NCBI RefSeq assembly: GCF_030409315.1 | Contig: NZ_JAUFPS010000024.1 | Coordinates: forward strand, 9,607 to 73,606 | Direction of reading: 5' to 3' | Length of the DNA stretch: 64,000 nt | DNA from: Mucilaginibacter flavus | Lineage (GTDB): Bacteria > Bacteroidota > Bacteroidia > Sphingobacteriales > Sphingobacteriaceae | Shown here: positions 7,736 through 15,940 of the stretch, one piece after another | Layout of the letters: the number at the start of each line of letters is the position of its first letter | Position numbering within the stretch: position 1 is the stretch's first letter | Position numbers and translations under genes: made by a program | The notes under the pieces: model-generated | Told to the model about the DNA's origin: nothing | Seen by the model: the letters and a program-made list of their open reading frames with translations, nothing else | Database searches by the model: none

Positions 7736-9076
7736 ATGAAAAGAAAAACCTTTATCCGTTTAGGCGGCACACTTATGGCTACACCTTTGTTATCTCCTAT
7801 CATATCCCTGGCAGGCCAGGCACCTTTACAAAACTGGGCAGGCAATCTTACTTATAGCACGGCCAATGTGCAGTACCCTAAATCGGTGGCCGAAGTACAG
7901 CAGCTGGTTAAAAAACATGGCAAACTTAAAGCCCTGGGCACACGGCATTGCTTTAACCGTATAGCCGATAGTAAGGACGACCTGCTATCTACCAAAGAAC
8001 TCAATAAAGTTATCGCCATAGATAAAAAAGACATGACAGTCATTGTTGAAGGTGGCATTAAATATGGCGAGCTTGCCCCCTACCTGCATAAAGAAGGTTA
8101 CGCGTTGCATAACCTGGCATCGCTGCCGCATATTTCTGTAGCGGGATCTATCACCACTGCTACTCACGGCAGCGGTGTTAAAAATGGTAACCTGGCCAGC
8201 GCGGTACGGGCATTGGAAGTTATTGTAGCCGATGGCAGCATCGTTCACTTTTCAAAAGCTGCCGACCCTGAAAAATTTAACGCTGTGGTTGTTGGTTTGG
8301 GTGCTATTGGTGTAATTACTAAAGTTACCCTTGCTATTGAACCTACTTATATAATGCGCCAGCGCGTATTTTTAAAAATGCCGATGGCGCAGGTTAAACA
8401 ACATTTTGAAGCCATAGTATCTGCGGGATATAGTGTAAGCCTGTTTACCGATTGGCAAAACGATTACGTAAACGAGGTTTGGATAAAAAGCCGCATGGAA
8501 GAAAAAGACCACGACGGCCCCGAATTTTACGGTGCCAAAGCAGCTACCAAAAACCTGCATCCCATATATGATCATCCGGCCGAAAGCTGCACCGATCAGT
8601 TAGGGGTACCCGGTCCTTGGTATGAGCGTCTGCCGCATTTTAAAATGGGGTTTACGCCAAGCAGCGGTAAAGAGCTGCAGTCAGAATATTTTGTGCCGAT
8701 GCAACACGCTGTAGAGGCTATTGAAGCGATAGCTAAACTGGGTAAACAAGTGGGCCCGCATTTGTTTATCACCGAGATCAGAACTATAGCGGCCGATAGC
8801 CTTTGGATGAGCCCCTGCCACAACCAGCAATCGGTCACCATCCACTTTACCTGGAAGCCAGAAACCGAGGCAGTTACCAAACTGCTGCCCACTATTGAAA
8901 AAGCGCTTGCTCCTTTCAACGCCCGGCCACATTGGGGCAAAGTATTTACGCTTGATCCAAAAGTATTGGCATCACGGTACGAAAAGATAGCCGCGTTTAA
9001 AAAAGTAGTTGACGATTATGACCCGCATGGTAAATTCAGAAACGCTTTTTTAAATCATAACATTTATGGGGTATAG
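7736..9076 (+). CDS. FAD-linked oxidase, alditol/xylitol oxidase-like (gulonolactone oxidase superfamily)
   Basis: A 446-residue flavoprotein of the vanillyl-alcohol oxidase/PCMH fold. The N-terminal half is the FAD-binding domain: GTRHCFNRIAD, where the His corresponds to the covalent-FAD histidine of Streptomyces alditol oxidase, and SLPHISVAGSITTATHGSG. The C-terminal half is the D-arabinono-1,4-lactone oxidase-type substrate domain with RPHWGKVF. It probably oxidises a polyol or aldonolactone with O2, producing H2O2. The N-terminus (KRKTFIRLGGTLMATPLLSP) resembles a degenerate Tat signal with RK in place of RR. A frame upstream to 7598 runs through the repeat and terminator, so the ATG at 7736 is preferred. 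Confidence 0.85.
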   Translation: MKRKTFIRLGGTLMATPLLSPIISLAGQAPLQNWAGNLTYSTANVQYPKSVAEVQQLVKKHGKLKALGTRHCFNRIADSKDDLLSTKELNKVIAIDKKDMTVIVEGGIKYGELAPYLHKEGYALHNLASLPHISVAGSITTATHGSGVKNGNLASAVRALEVIVADGSIVHFSKAADPEKFNAVVVGLGAIGVITKVTLAIEPTYIMRQRVFLKMPMAQVKQHFEAIVSAGYSVSLFTDWQNDYVNEVWIKSRMEEKDHDGPEFYGAKAATKNLHPIYDHPAESCTDQLGVPGPWYERLPHFKMGFTPSSGKELQSEYFVPMQHAVEAIEAIAKLGKQVGPHLFITEIRTIAADSLWMSPCHNQQSVTIHFTWKPETEAVTKLLPTIEKALAPFNARPHWGKVFTLDPKVLASRYEKIAAFKKVVDDYDPHGKFRNAFLNHNIYGV

Positions 9077-9147
9077 CAACAGCCGGAAAGAATAGCACTT
9101 TAATATTTTTAATATTTGCCTTATCTTTCCGGGGCTAAAACCCTGTC

Positions 9148-12015
9148 ATGTACCTGCTGCGCTATTGGTTACTGTTATTATTTACTACTTTTTTGTTTAC
9201 CGCTCACGCTCAGCAGGATGTAGATCTGCATTTAAATGACAGCTTCTTTCCGGGTAAAAATATCCTTAAGGTAAAGCGCGATTTTCGTGATCCGTATTTG
9301 TGGGTTTTAGCGCAAAACCATCAGGTTTATCGCATAAATAGCATTACTAAAAGCATTGATGATTACAGCGGCAGTTTTAATGCCTATCATAATTTACAAT
9401 TTACAGACCTTGCCGGCATCAGCAAGGATACGGTAGTTATATCAACCAATACCAACACACTTATTATCAATGCCAATAACACTGTCAAAACCTTTAATGT
9501 TGATGACAATAACGGCGGCAAAGTACAAGGCATTGGCGTTGAAAACATGACCGGCAGTTTCCCATCCTCGCCTTTTTATCCTTATACTGATTTACTGGCC
9601 ATCGCAACCACTAAACGTTTTTTGTATTATGCTATTAAAGAAAATACCTTAACCCCAACTAATGTTGATACCACTAACGTGCGTTTTTACCAGCACACGT
9701 ATCGCAACAGGATGTCGGGTTATGGCTATCCGCTTAATTATGGCGATACTGTAAATTATTACAACGTAACCACCAGTAGCCAATTCACCACTTTTGGAGG
9801 TTACGTATGGCTTGGCGGAAACTCGTTTGGCAAACATGTGTTATCGGCATTTTATAACCGTTACAGCAGTAACACTTATTATGACACCGATTTTGAATAT
9901 TATGCCAACATTTTTTGGGCTACAGAAAATGGCTTGTTCCAATTAAAATGGTCGCAATCTTACGGTTCTCAATACCCTCATAATCATTATTTAAAAGGTC
10001 AAACAATCAATTATATTACATCGATGGTGGGACTTACAGATTTTAACGACCAACTTACGCACGAAAATTTATTGATTGCTACCAACAATGGTCTCTACTT
10101 TTCAAATTCCAACTATAAAAAAGCCCAACTTACAAAATACCAGTTTTTTCATTACGATGAATTGGGTAATAAAACTATCAATGATATATGCGTAAATGCT
10201 ACCAGTTACACCAGCCCGGTTTGCGAAGACGGCATATGGATTGGAGCGGCCGATGGCCTGTACCTGATAAAACCTGATTACGGAAAGTATGTTAACACCA
10301 CTAATCAAATTAAAGCGGTACAATTTGACGGGCAAGATGCTGATGTAAGTAACTACAATATTTGCAACGGCACAACCATAAAGGCAACGGTAAATAACTA
10401 TATTTATTCGGGCAGCCTTATACAATGGTATAAAAACGGGACAGAGTTGCCAGGTGAGAGCAAAACCGCCCTAACCATTAACTCCCCGGGAGATTATTAT
10501 GCTTTGTTGTATGATCCTTGTTCGGCATTGCATCTGCAAACCAATCATTTAACTGTAACCCAAATTGCTGCCCCAGTTTTCACCTTCAACTACCCCGACG
10601 TAGTAAACTATTGCGCAGGCACATCGGCACAACTAAAAACCGATGATAAACCTAACTACCAATACCGCTGGTATAAAGATGGCGTATTGAATGGCAACAC
10701 TACAGCTACACAGGATAACATTACCGAAACAGGCAAATACAAGATAGAAGTAAGTGCATGTGAAAGCAGCTGGGTAGCCTCAAAGGAAGTGCAGATAAAT
10801 TTTATTTCGATACCTACGCCGGTGTTAACTACTGATAAGACGAGCTATTGCGATGGCGATCTGGCTGTACTATCGGCAAGTGTTCCTATTGATGGTTCAA
10901 ACATTATTAACTGGACGGGTTATCAGTATAGCTGGTTTAAGGATGGCAGCCCTATAATTGGCAGCGTGCCATCAATAAAAGTAGGCCAGCCGGGTAAATA
11001 TAAAGTGGTAGTATCGGGATGCTCTGGTTCGGTATCGTCGGCCGAGTTACAGGTTGATTTTGCAAAATTAGATAAACCCCTTATCACTGCCGATAAAGCC
11101 GCTTATTGCATTGGTGATAACGCGCAACTAAACACCAACATCAGCTTTGATCCATTTACCACAAACATCATATGGTTTAAGGATGGCGCGATACTTACCG
11201 ATGCCCAAAACAAAACCAATGTTACCACCAACCAACCCGGAACCTACGTGGTTAATCTTTTCGATAATACAAAGCAGTGCCAAATCAGTTCGGCATCGTA
11301 CAACCTTACCTTTACACCGCCACCAACCCTAAGCATCCAGCAGTTTGTGAACTCAAGTTTATGTAGCGGCGAAACGGTGGATTTAAAGGCTTCCTATACC
11401 AGCGGCACCATCAAATGGTCTACCGGCGAAACTACGGATAAGATCAGCGTTAAAAGTTCCGGCACATACCAGGCTACCGTAACAACGCCTGCGGGTTGCA
11501 CGGTTGTAACTACATCAACAGTACAGTTTTTGCCAAACCCTACGCTTAATGTGCCCGATGCCACACTTTGCCAGTACACCAAAGAAAGCATTACGCTTAC
11601 TGCCCCGGCAGGCTTTGTAAAATATGAATGGAACGGACAAGCAGGCAGTACTACCTTTACTACCGATAAATTAGGACAGGTAAGTTTAACCGTTACCGAT
11701 AACAACGGCTGCAGGGCTACGCAAACTATTACGATCAGCAGCCATTGCGATGACATCCACGTACCTAACGCCTTTTCGCCCAATGGCGACGGGCATAACG
11801 ATACCTGGGTAATTGCGGGCCTGGAAGGCGATTTAAGTACCACCGTAAAAGTTTACAATCGCCTGGGAAGCCAGATATTTATATCGCAAGGCTACTCCAC
11901 TCCGTGGAACGGCAGCTACAAAGGTCAAAAGCTACCTGCGGGTGTTTATTATTATGTAATTAGCGCAAAAGGATCTAAACAGGTGTTGAGTGGGTCGGTG
12001 ACTATCATTTATTAA
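9148..12015 (+). CDS. Large T9SS-secreted protein with Ig-like repeats and type B sorting domain
   Basis: A 955-residue exported protein: signal peptide (cleavage near HAQQ, residue 22), an N-terminal region of about 380 residues with propeller-like segments (LWVLAQNHQVYRINS, GIWIGAADGLYLI), several Ig/PKD-like repeats each opening with a Cys (YCAGTSAQL, YCDGDLAVL, YCIGDNAQL) and containing WYKDG/WFKDG, and a C-terminal gliding motility-associated type B domain (VPNAFSPNGDGHNDTW ... GVYYYVI). Type B domains direct T9SS export and cell-surface attachment. It probably depends on the gld system encoded just upstream. The binding target is unknown. Confidence 0.88.
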   Translation: MYLLRYWLLLLFTTFLFTAHAQQDVDLHLNDSFFPGKNILKVKRDFRDPYLWVLAQNHQVYRINSITKSIDDYSGSFNAYHNLQFTDLAGISKDTVVISTNTNTLIINANNTVKTFNVDDNNGGKVQGIGVENMTGSFPSSPFYPYTDLLAIATTKRFLYYAIKENTLTPTNVDTTNVRFYQHTYRNRMSGYGYPLNYGDTVNYYNVTTSSQFTTFGGYVWLGGNSFGKHVLSAFYNRYSSNTYYDTDFEYYANIFWATENGLFQLKWSQSYGSQYPHNHYLKGQTINYITSMVGLTDFNDQLTHENLLIATNNGLYFSNSNYKKAQLTKYQFFHYDELGNKTINDICVNATSYTSPVCEDGIWIGAADGLYLIKPDYGKYVNTTNQIKAVQFDGQDADVSNYNICNGTTIKATVNNYIYSGSLIQWYKNGTELPGESKTALTINSPGDYYALLYDPCSALHLQTNHLTVTQIAAPVFTFNYPDVVNYCAGTSAQLKTDDKPNYQYRWYKDGVLNGNTTATQDNITETGKYKIEVSACESSWVASKEVQINFISIPTPVLTTDKTSYCDGDLAVLSASVPIDGSNIINWTGYQYSWFKDGSPIIGSVPSIKVGQPGKYKVVVSGCSGSVSSAELQVDFAKLDKPLITADKAAYCIGDNAQLNTNISFDPFTTNIIWFKDGAILTDAQNKTNVTTNQPGTYVVNLFDNTKQCQISSASYNLTFTPPPTLSIQQFVNSSLCSGETVDLKASYTSGTIKWSTGETTDKISVKSSGTYQATVTTPAGCTVVTTSTVQFLPNPTLNVPDATLCQYTKESITLTAPAGFVKYEWNGQAGSTTFTTDKLGQVSLTVTDNNGCRATQTITISSHCDDIHVPNAFSPNGDGHNDTWVIAGLEGDLSTTVKVYNRLGSQIFISQGYSTPWNGSYKGQKLPAGVYYYVISAKGSKQVLSGSVTIIY

Positions 12016-12364
12016 GAGTGAAAGTTGCTAAATTGAAGCTAAAAGCAGAATGTTTAAAGCCAATGTACTATTTATCGAGACAATAAATCTGCAATTTGTG
12101 AGATTAACTATCAGACTCTAAGCAGCTGTTTAAAAACAATTAAAAAACTACTTTATCCTCAAAGTAATTGCGAGGTATAAAATCCGGCGGACTTTGAATG
12201 AGGAGATGACGTAAGAACTACCTTCTACACCCTGTCATTCTGAGGCACGAAGAATCTTCTTCGCTATAAAAGTCTGCAATTAGCATGGCGAAGAAGATCC
12301 TTCGTTCCTCAGGATGACAAACATTTTTTACAAAACGTCATGGGTAACGATTGAGGATAACCTT
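12016..12364. other. Gap with dispersed hairpin repeat
   Basis: 349 bp between two convergent genes. It contains the 87-bp repeat at 12233-12319; the first 200 bp show no gene, RNA or clear terminator. Confidence 0.65.
12233..12319. repeat. 87-bp palindromic extragenic repeat
   Basis: Two 32-bp arms, beginning TGTCATTCTGAGGCACGAAG and ending CTTCGTTCCTCAGGATGACA, are complementary with few mismatches around a 23-bp loop. This TGTCATTCTGAGG...GAAGAATC sequence is a common dispersed palindrome in Bacteroidota genomes (from memory, not searched). Confidence 0.8.
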
Positions 12365-12736
12365 TCAATTGCTATAAGTAACCACTACCCGCTTCACCAT
12401 TCCATCCGTATCAAAAAATAAATTTTCAACGGCATTTTTTCCGCTAACCGTATTATGGTAGTAAATAGCGACCACGTTTACGCCGGTGAGCACTTCCAGC
12501 AGTTCAAAATGCAGGGCCGACAATTTGCTTAAAGCGGTTTCCCAATACTCCCGCACCTGTGCTTTACCGGCTATGATTCCGCCACAATCGGGATAGATTT
12601 TCAGCGCGTATGGGGTTTCGATGGTAAAATCATCGGTGTAGTGCTGCATCAGGCGGTCAAGGTTTCGGGTATTCCAGCAGTCAATCCACTCCGCTGCGAA
12701 AGTATTGGCAAATTGTTGGTCTATCATATCAATCAA
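12365..12736 (-). CDS. Nuclear transport factor 2 / SnoaL-like protein
   Basis: A 123-residue protein of the NTF2-like (SnoaL) fold: an N-terminal helix followed by WIDCWNTRNLDRLMQHYTDDF, a typical SnoaL opening, then alternating strands (ALHFELLEVLTGVNVVAIYYHN) and FDTDGMVKRVVVTY at the end. Such proteins act as small enzymes (cyclases, isomerases) or ligand-binding domains; no catalytic set identifies a substrate here. It is divergent from the ECF sigma gene, with the regulatory region at 12737-12875 between them. Confidence 0.75.
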   Translation of the reverse strand: MIDMIDQQFANTFAAEWIDCWNTRNLDRLMQHYTDDFTIETPYALKIYPDCGGIIAGKAQVREYWETALSKLSALHFELLEVLTGVNVVAIYYHNTVSGKNAVENLFFDTDGMVKRVVVTYSN

Positions 12737-12806
12737 AAATTTTCAATGCGATAAAAATACGGTATCGGTTAATGCTACGTTATGAAGTTGATAAATTTAT
12801 TGTTTT

Positions 12807-12839
12807 TTTGCGCTGTGTAACATTCGATAAATAAGTTTG
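12807..12839 (+). promoter_or_regulatory. Predicted Bacteroidota-type promoter of the ECF sigma gene
   Basis: TTTG at 12807-12810 and TAAGTTTG at 12832-12839, separated by 21 bp, match the -33 TTTG / -7 TAnnTTTG consensus of the Bacteroidota housekeeping sigma. A potential TTG start at 12837 overlaps the -7 box, which argues that translation begins at a downstream ATG (12876 or 12894). Confidence 0.6.
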
Positions 12840-12875
12840 TCAAAACTAAGCCGAGACATATTTAAGAATGCTTTT

Positions 12876-13499
12876 ATGACCTACAGCGTAAATATGCCTG
12901 TATTGAACCCGCAAAACCCGCTTACCGATCAGCAACTTCTGGAGCGCATGCGTTATGATGATCGCGAGGCCTTCACCCAACTATATAACCGCTATTGGGA
13001 TAAAACTTTTGCCGTGGCCTTACATCGCCTTGGTGATGAACACGAGGCCGAAGAGGTGGTACAGGAGGTGTTTTTAAGCATCTGGCAGCGCCGCGCCAAT
13101 ATCGAACTAACGCATGCCGTAGCTACCTATCTTTCAACGGCGGTTAAATACAAAGTGATCAATCACCTGGCCAAACAACACCGCAGGCAGCAGCATATTG
13201 ATGAGCTAAGCCTTAACCCCACCCAAACCGAAGATACCACAGCCAACTGGCTTGCCGAAAAAGAGCTGCGCAAATTGCTTGACCACAGCATTAACCAGCT
13301 GCCCGAAAAATGCCGCATTGTTTTTTTGCTCAGCCGGGATGAAAATAAAACCTACACCGAAATAGCGGCCCAACTCAATATTTCCACAAAAACAGTAGAG
13401 GCACACATGAGCAAAGCCCTGGCAACATTACGGGCAACAATGGGGGTTTCGGGCTGTGTGCTGATTTTGCTGTGTACAAATGCTGATTGCTTTTTGTAA
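12876..13499 (+). CDS. ECF-family RNA polymerase sigma factor
   Basis: About 207 residues (start 12876, or 201 from ATG 12894). Region 2 spans roughly the first 90 residues (DREAFTQLYNRYWDKTF, AEEVVQEVFLSIWQRR) and region 4 the C-terminal part (LPEKCRIVFLLSRDENKTYTEIAAQLNIS then STKTVEAHMSKAL). This is the Bacteroidota sigma-70 family that usually sits next to a FecR anti-sigma and an STN-type TonB receptor. Exactly such genes lie downstream from 14909, but three other genes intervene. The promoter at 12807-12839 indicates vegetative transcription. Confidence 0.88.
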   Translation: MTYSVNMPVLNPQNPLTDQQLLERMRYDDREAFTQLYNRYWDKTFAVALHRLGDEHEAEEVVQEVFLSIWQRRANIELTHAVATYLSTAVKYKVINHLAKQHRRQQHIDELSLNPTQTEDTTANWLAEKELRKLLDHSINQLPEKCRIVFLLSRDENKTYTEIAAQLNISTKTVEAHMSKALATLRATMGVSGCVLILLCTNADCFL

Positions 13500-13542
13500 G
13501 CATTATACTTACACTTTTTGTAACAATTATTTATCTTTGAGT

Positions 13543-13800
13543 ATGACAAGGCTTACCGTTGATATCAATAACAAAAAATCTGAAAAGGCGGTAAAAGCTG
13601 TTTTGGAAGCACTTGGATTAAATTACGAGCTGGAGCAGCACGCAGAAACTACCAAACGGCCATTGAACAAAGCTGAGCAAAGAGTTTATAAAAACTTAAA
13701 AAACTCATTCGAGCAAATCAAACTACACCAGGAAGGTAAGATCGAACTTCAAAATGCAAAAGAAGCTTTAGCAGAAATTGAAGCGTCACTTAAAGACTGA
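13543..13800 (+). CDS. Putative type II antitoxin of a RelE-type pair
   Basis: An 85-residue charged, mostly helical protein (MTRLTVDINNKKSEKAVKAVL..., ending ALAEIEASLKD). It begins with a short strand followed by a helix, then a long Lys/Glu-rich helical segment that could wrap a toxin. I see no definite RHH or HTH signature beyond the N-terminal strand-helix. The stop overlaps the ATG of the RelE-like gene by one base (TGATG), the usual arrangement of an antitoxin preceding its toxin. A TATCTTTG (-7-like) at 13532-13539 is only three bases from the ATG at 13543, without a well-placed -33. An upstream extension to 13480 would overlap the sigma gene and is rejected. Confidence 0.7.
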   Translation: MTRLTVDINNKKSEKAVKAVLEALGLNYELEQHAETTKRPLNKAEQRVYKNLKNSFEQIKLHQEGKIELQNAKEALAEIEASLKD

Positions 13801-14132
13801 TGGCTTTTAAAGTTGTACTAACGCCTGGTTTTAAGAGAGACTTAAAACAGATTGCAAAAAAACACAAACAAATTTTACGAGATTTAACACATTTAGTTGA
13901 TCAATTAAGTGATAACCCTACTATGGGCACTGATCTTGGTCAAAATGTATTTAAGATCCGACTGCCTATTTCGGGTACGAATAAAGGAAAATCCGGGGGC
14001 GCGCGGATTATTACTTTTATTATTTTCTTAAATGAAATAGTTTACTTGTCTGAAATCTATTTAAAAAGCGAATATGATACCGTTGATGTAGCAACTGTTT
14101 TAGCTCGCTTAAAAGACAGCGGAATAATTTGA
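13800..14132 (+). CDS. RelE/ParE-superfamily toxin
   Basis: A 110-residue protein of the RelE/ParE fold: FKVVLTPGFKRDLKQIAKKHK, a helix-rich start, then VFKIRLPISGTNKGKSGGARIITFIIFLNEIVYLSEIYLKSEYDTV. The KIRL...GKSGGARI pattern resembles HigB2/RelE-like mRNA interferases, with basic and Arg residues in the central sheet. Translation is coupled to the antitoxin by the TGATG overlap. Expected role is ribosome-dependent or free mRNA cleavage when unbound; activity cannot be judged from sequence. The pair sits between the ECF sigma gene and its probable FecR partner. Confidence 0.8.
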   Translation: MAFKVVLTPGFKRDLKQIAKKHKQILRDLTHLVDQLSDNPTMGTDLGQNVFKIRLPISGTNKGKSGGARIITFIIFLNEIVYLSEIYLKSEYDTVDVATVLARLKDSGII

Positions 14133-14177
14133 TTATCAAACGTTACTCATTGCCTAAATTGTTAACCAACATACCTG

Positions 14178-14741
14178 TTACTTTTTCACCTCGTAATGCA
14201 ACTCAACCATGCCGCTTTTGTAAGCCGTTACGTTTTTGAGGTGTAAAGCTTGTTCTGCTGCTATATCTTTAAAAAATAGCGTGCCATCGCCTAAAATAAC
14301 CGGCATAATGGATAGCCTTATTTCGTCAGCCAGTTTCAAATTCAAAAAATCATTGGCAAGTACCGCCCCGCCAACCAGCCAAACGTTTTTATAGTTTGGT
14401 TTCAGCCGTTCATTTACCAGTTTATTTAAATCGCCGGCATAGGTTTCAATGTTCGGCCTTTTAATGGGCAGATCGTGGTGAGTTAATACAATGGTGGGGA
14501 TATCGCCATAGGCCCAGCCATAATCTTTTGAAAGCGCTAAAGCATGCTCATAGGTGCTGGCACCCATCACGTAACAATCTATTGTTTTGAGGAATTTTAC
14601 GGTATCCTCCTCACTAAGCACGACTCCCTCCTCATAATGATCGCCGGTATCAAACCACGAAATGCTGTTATCTTTTTTGGCGATGATGCCATCAAGACTT
14701 GCAACCATATGTATCGTTATTTTAAATGCGTCGGTTGTCAT
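14178..14741 (-). CDS. Dihydrofolate reductase / RibD C-terminal domain family protein
   Basis: 187 residues from the ATG at 14741. Pattern: ITIHMVASLDGIIAKKD at the N-terminus, IDCYVMGASTYEHAL (nucleotide-site GxxT/Y region), NVWLVGGAVLANDFLNLKLADEIRLSIMPVILGDG. This is the RibD-C/DHFR-like reductase family; many members are of unknown substrate and the resistance-associated ones act on folate or flavin precursors. An alternative start at 14846 adds 35 residues with no family similarity, so the ATG before TTDAFK is preferred. It is antisense to, and interrupts, the sigma-FecR order. Confidence 0.8.
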   Translation of the reverse strand: MTTDAFKITIHMVASLDGIIAKKDNSISWFDTGDHYEEGVVLSEEDTVKFLKTIDCYVMGASTYEHALALSKDYGWAYGDIPTIVLTHHDLPIKRPNIETYAGDLNKLVNERLKPNYKNVWLVGGAVLANDFLNLKLADEIRLSIMPVILGDGTLFFKDIAAEQALHLKNVTAYKSGMVELHYEVKK

Positions 14742-14908
14742 TTTGCGATTGTACTGGTTTACTGAATGTGCTGTTGATCCTCTAAAAATAGGTAATCCAT
14801 AACATGTTATCAACGAAGAAAGTAGCGAGTTAAAAATAATTTTCATTTTCCACTAAGGGTGTTTATCTCAACCGCTGACTATATGTGTAAAGGTTGAAAT
14901 AGTTTAAC

Positions 14909-15889
14909 ATGGAAAACAACGCGTACGATCCTAAAGAGCTTGCCCATAAACTGGAACAAGGCAGCATTACTGCCCGGGAACTGGCCTGGTTTGAGCAATG
15001 GTATGCCGGGTTCAATGATGAAGAAGTATTGCTTTCAGCGGCTGTACACTCGTCTGCTGATGAACTCAGGAATAGCATTTTTAATCGTATTGCTGCGCAG
15101 ATGGAAGCGCCGGTGCAGCCTAAACGCAAAGTGATCACTTTATGGCGCGGCATAGCTGCCGCAGCGGCTGTAATAGCACTCATTTGCTTCGCTGCATTTT
15201 ACAGGGACAGTGTTTTAAATGTGATAGACCCGGTTAAACAGTTGGAGCTAAATAGTGCGGCAGGCCAGCACAGGCACTTTGTTTTGCCCGATGGTACACA
15301 GGTTTGGCTAAGCCCGTCTACACGGATAAGCTACCCGGATAATTTCAGAGGCGAACAACGGTTGGTAACGTTAACCGGCGAAGCTTTTTTTGACGTGAAA
15401 CACGATGCCACGCATCCGTTTATCATTCAATCGGGTGCTATCAAAACCGCGGTATTAGGCACCAGTTTTAATGTAAATGCCTACGCCGATGCTCCTGTTA
15501 CCGAAGTTACTGTGGTGACTGGTAAGGTTGCGGTAGCGGCAGATAAAAATCGGCAAATTATGACACCTAATCAGCGGGTTGTGTTTAACAAAACCAACGG
15601 CTTACTTGTAAAACAGGATTTCCCGGATGCGGCCCGGTTTCTTGACCAGCGTAATGGCTTATTCAACTTTAACGGGCAACCGGTACAAAACGTGGCAGAT
15701 AACCTGGCCCGGCAATATGGTATCCGTATTACTGTAGATGCTGCACTCGCCCAAAAAGGCTTTTACGGGCATTTAAATACTAATCAACCTGCAGCACAAA
15801 CTTTTAATAAGCTAAGCGCGGTTATGGATGCCCAATGGCACAAAGCAAACAACCAGTATTACCTGGAGCCAATTGCAGCCAAAAATTAA
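14909..15889 (+). CDS. FecR-type anti-sigma factor / signal transducer
   Basis: A 326-residue protein: N-terminal cytoplasmic anti-sigma domain (about 1-75), one transmembrane helix (about residues 78-97, LWRGIAAAAAVIALICFAAF), a periplasmic FecR domain (LPDGTQVWLSPSTRISYPDNF, RLVTLTGEAFFDVKHDATHPF, ILGTSFNVNAY-like block) and a C-terminal DUF4974 domain (NGQPVQNVADNLARQYGI). In Fec-type signalling it holds an ECF sigma inactive until the STN domain of a TonB receptor signals binding; the receptor gene follows at 15941 (51-bp gap). The probable cognate sigma is at 12876. Confidence 0.88.
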   Translation: MENNAYDPKELAHKLEQGSITARELAWFEQWYAGFNDEEVLLSAAVHSSADELRNSIFNRIAAQMEAPVQPKRKVITLWRGIAAAAAVIALICFAAFYRDSVLNVIDPVKQLELNSAAGQHRHFVLPDGTQVWLSPSTRISYPDNFRGEQRLVTLTGEAFFDVKHDATHPFIIQSGAIKTAVLGTSFNVNAYADAPVTEVTVVTGKVAVAADKNRQIMTPNQRVVFNKTNGLLVKQDFPDAARFLDQRNGLFNFNGQPVQNVADNLARQYGIRITVDAALAQKGFYGHLNTNQPAAQTFNKLSAVMDAQWHKANNQYYLEPIAAKN

Positions 15890-15940
15890 TTTTTTTAAAT
15901 CAACACCGCTCACACAGATCATCACCCCCAAAATCATCAA

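Noticed and set aside
11394-11843. 149-codon frame antisense to the T9SS cargo gene
   Set aside because: A shadow of the type B sorting-domain region; hydrophobic composition results from the reverse complement of Thr/Asp-rich codons.
12837-12875. TTG start of the sigma factor gene
   Set aside because: The TTG lies inside the -7 box TAAGTTTG; ATG codons at 12876 and 12894 fit the family start.
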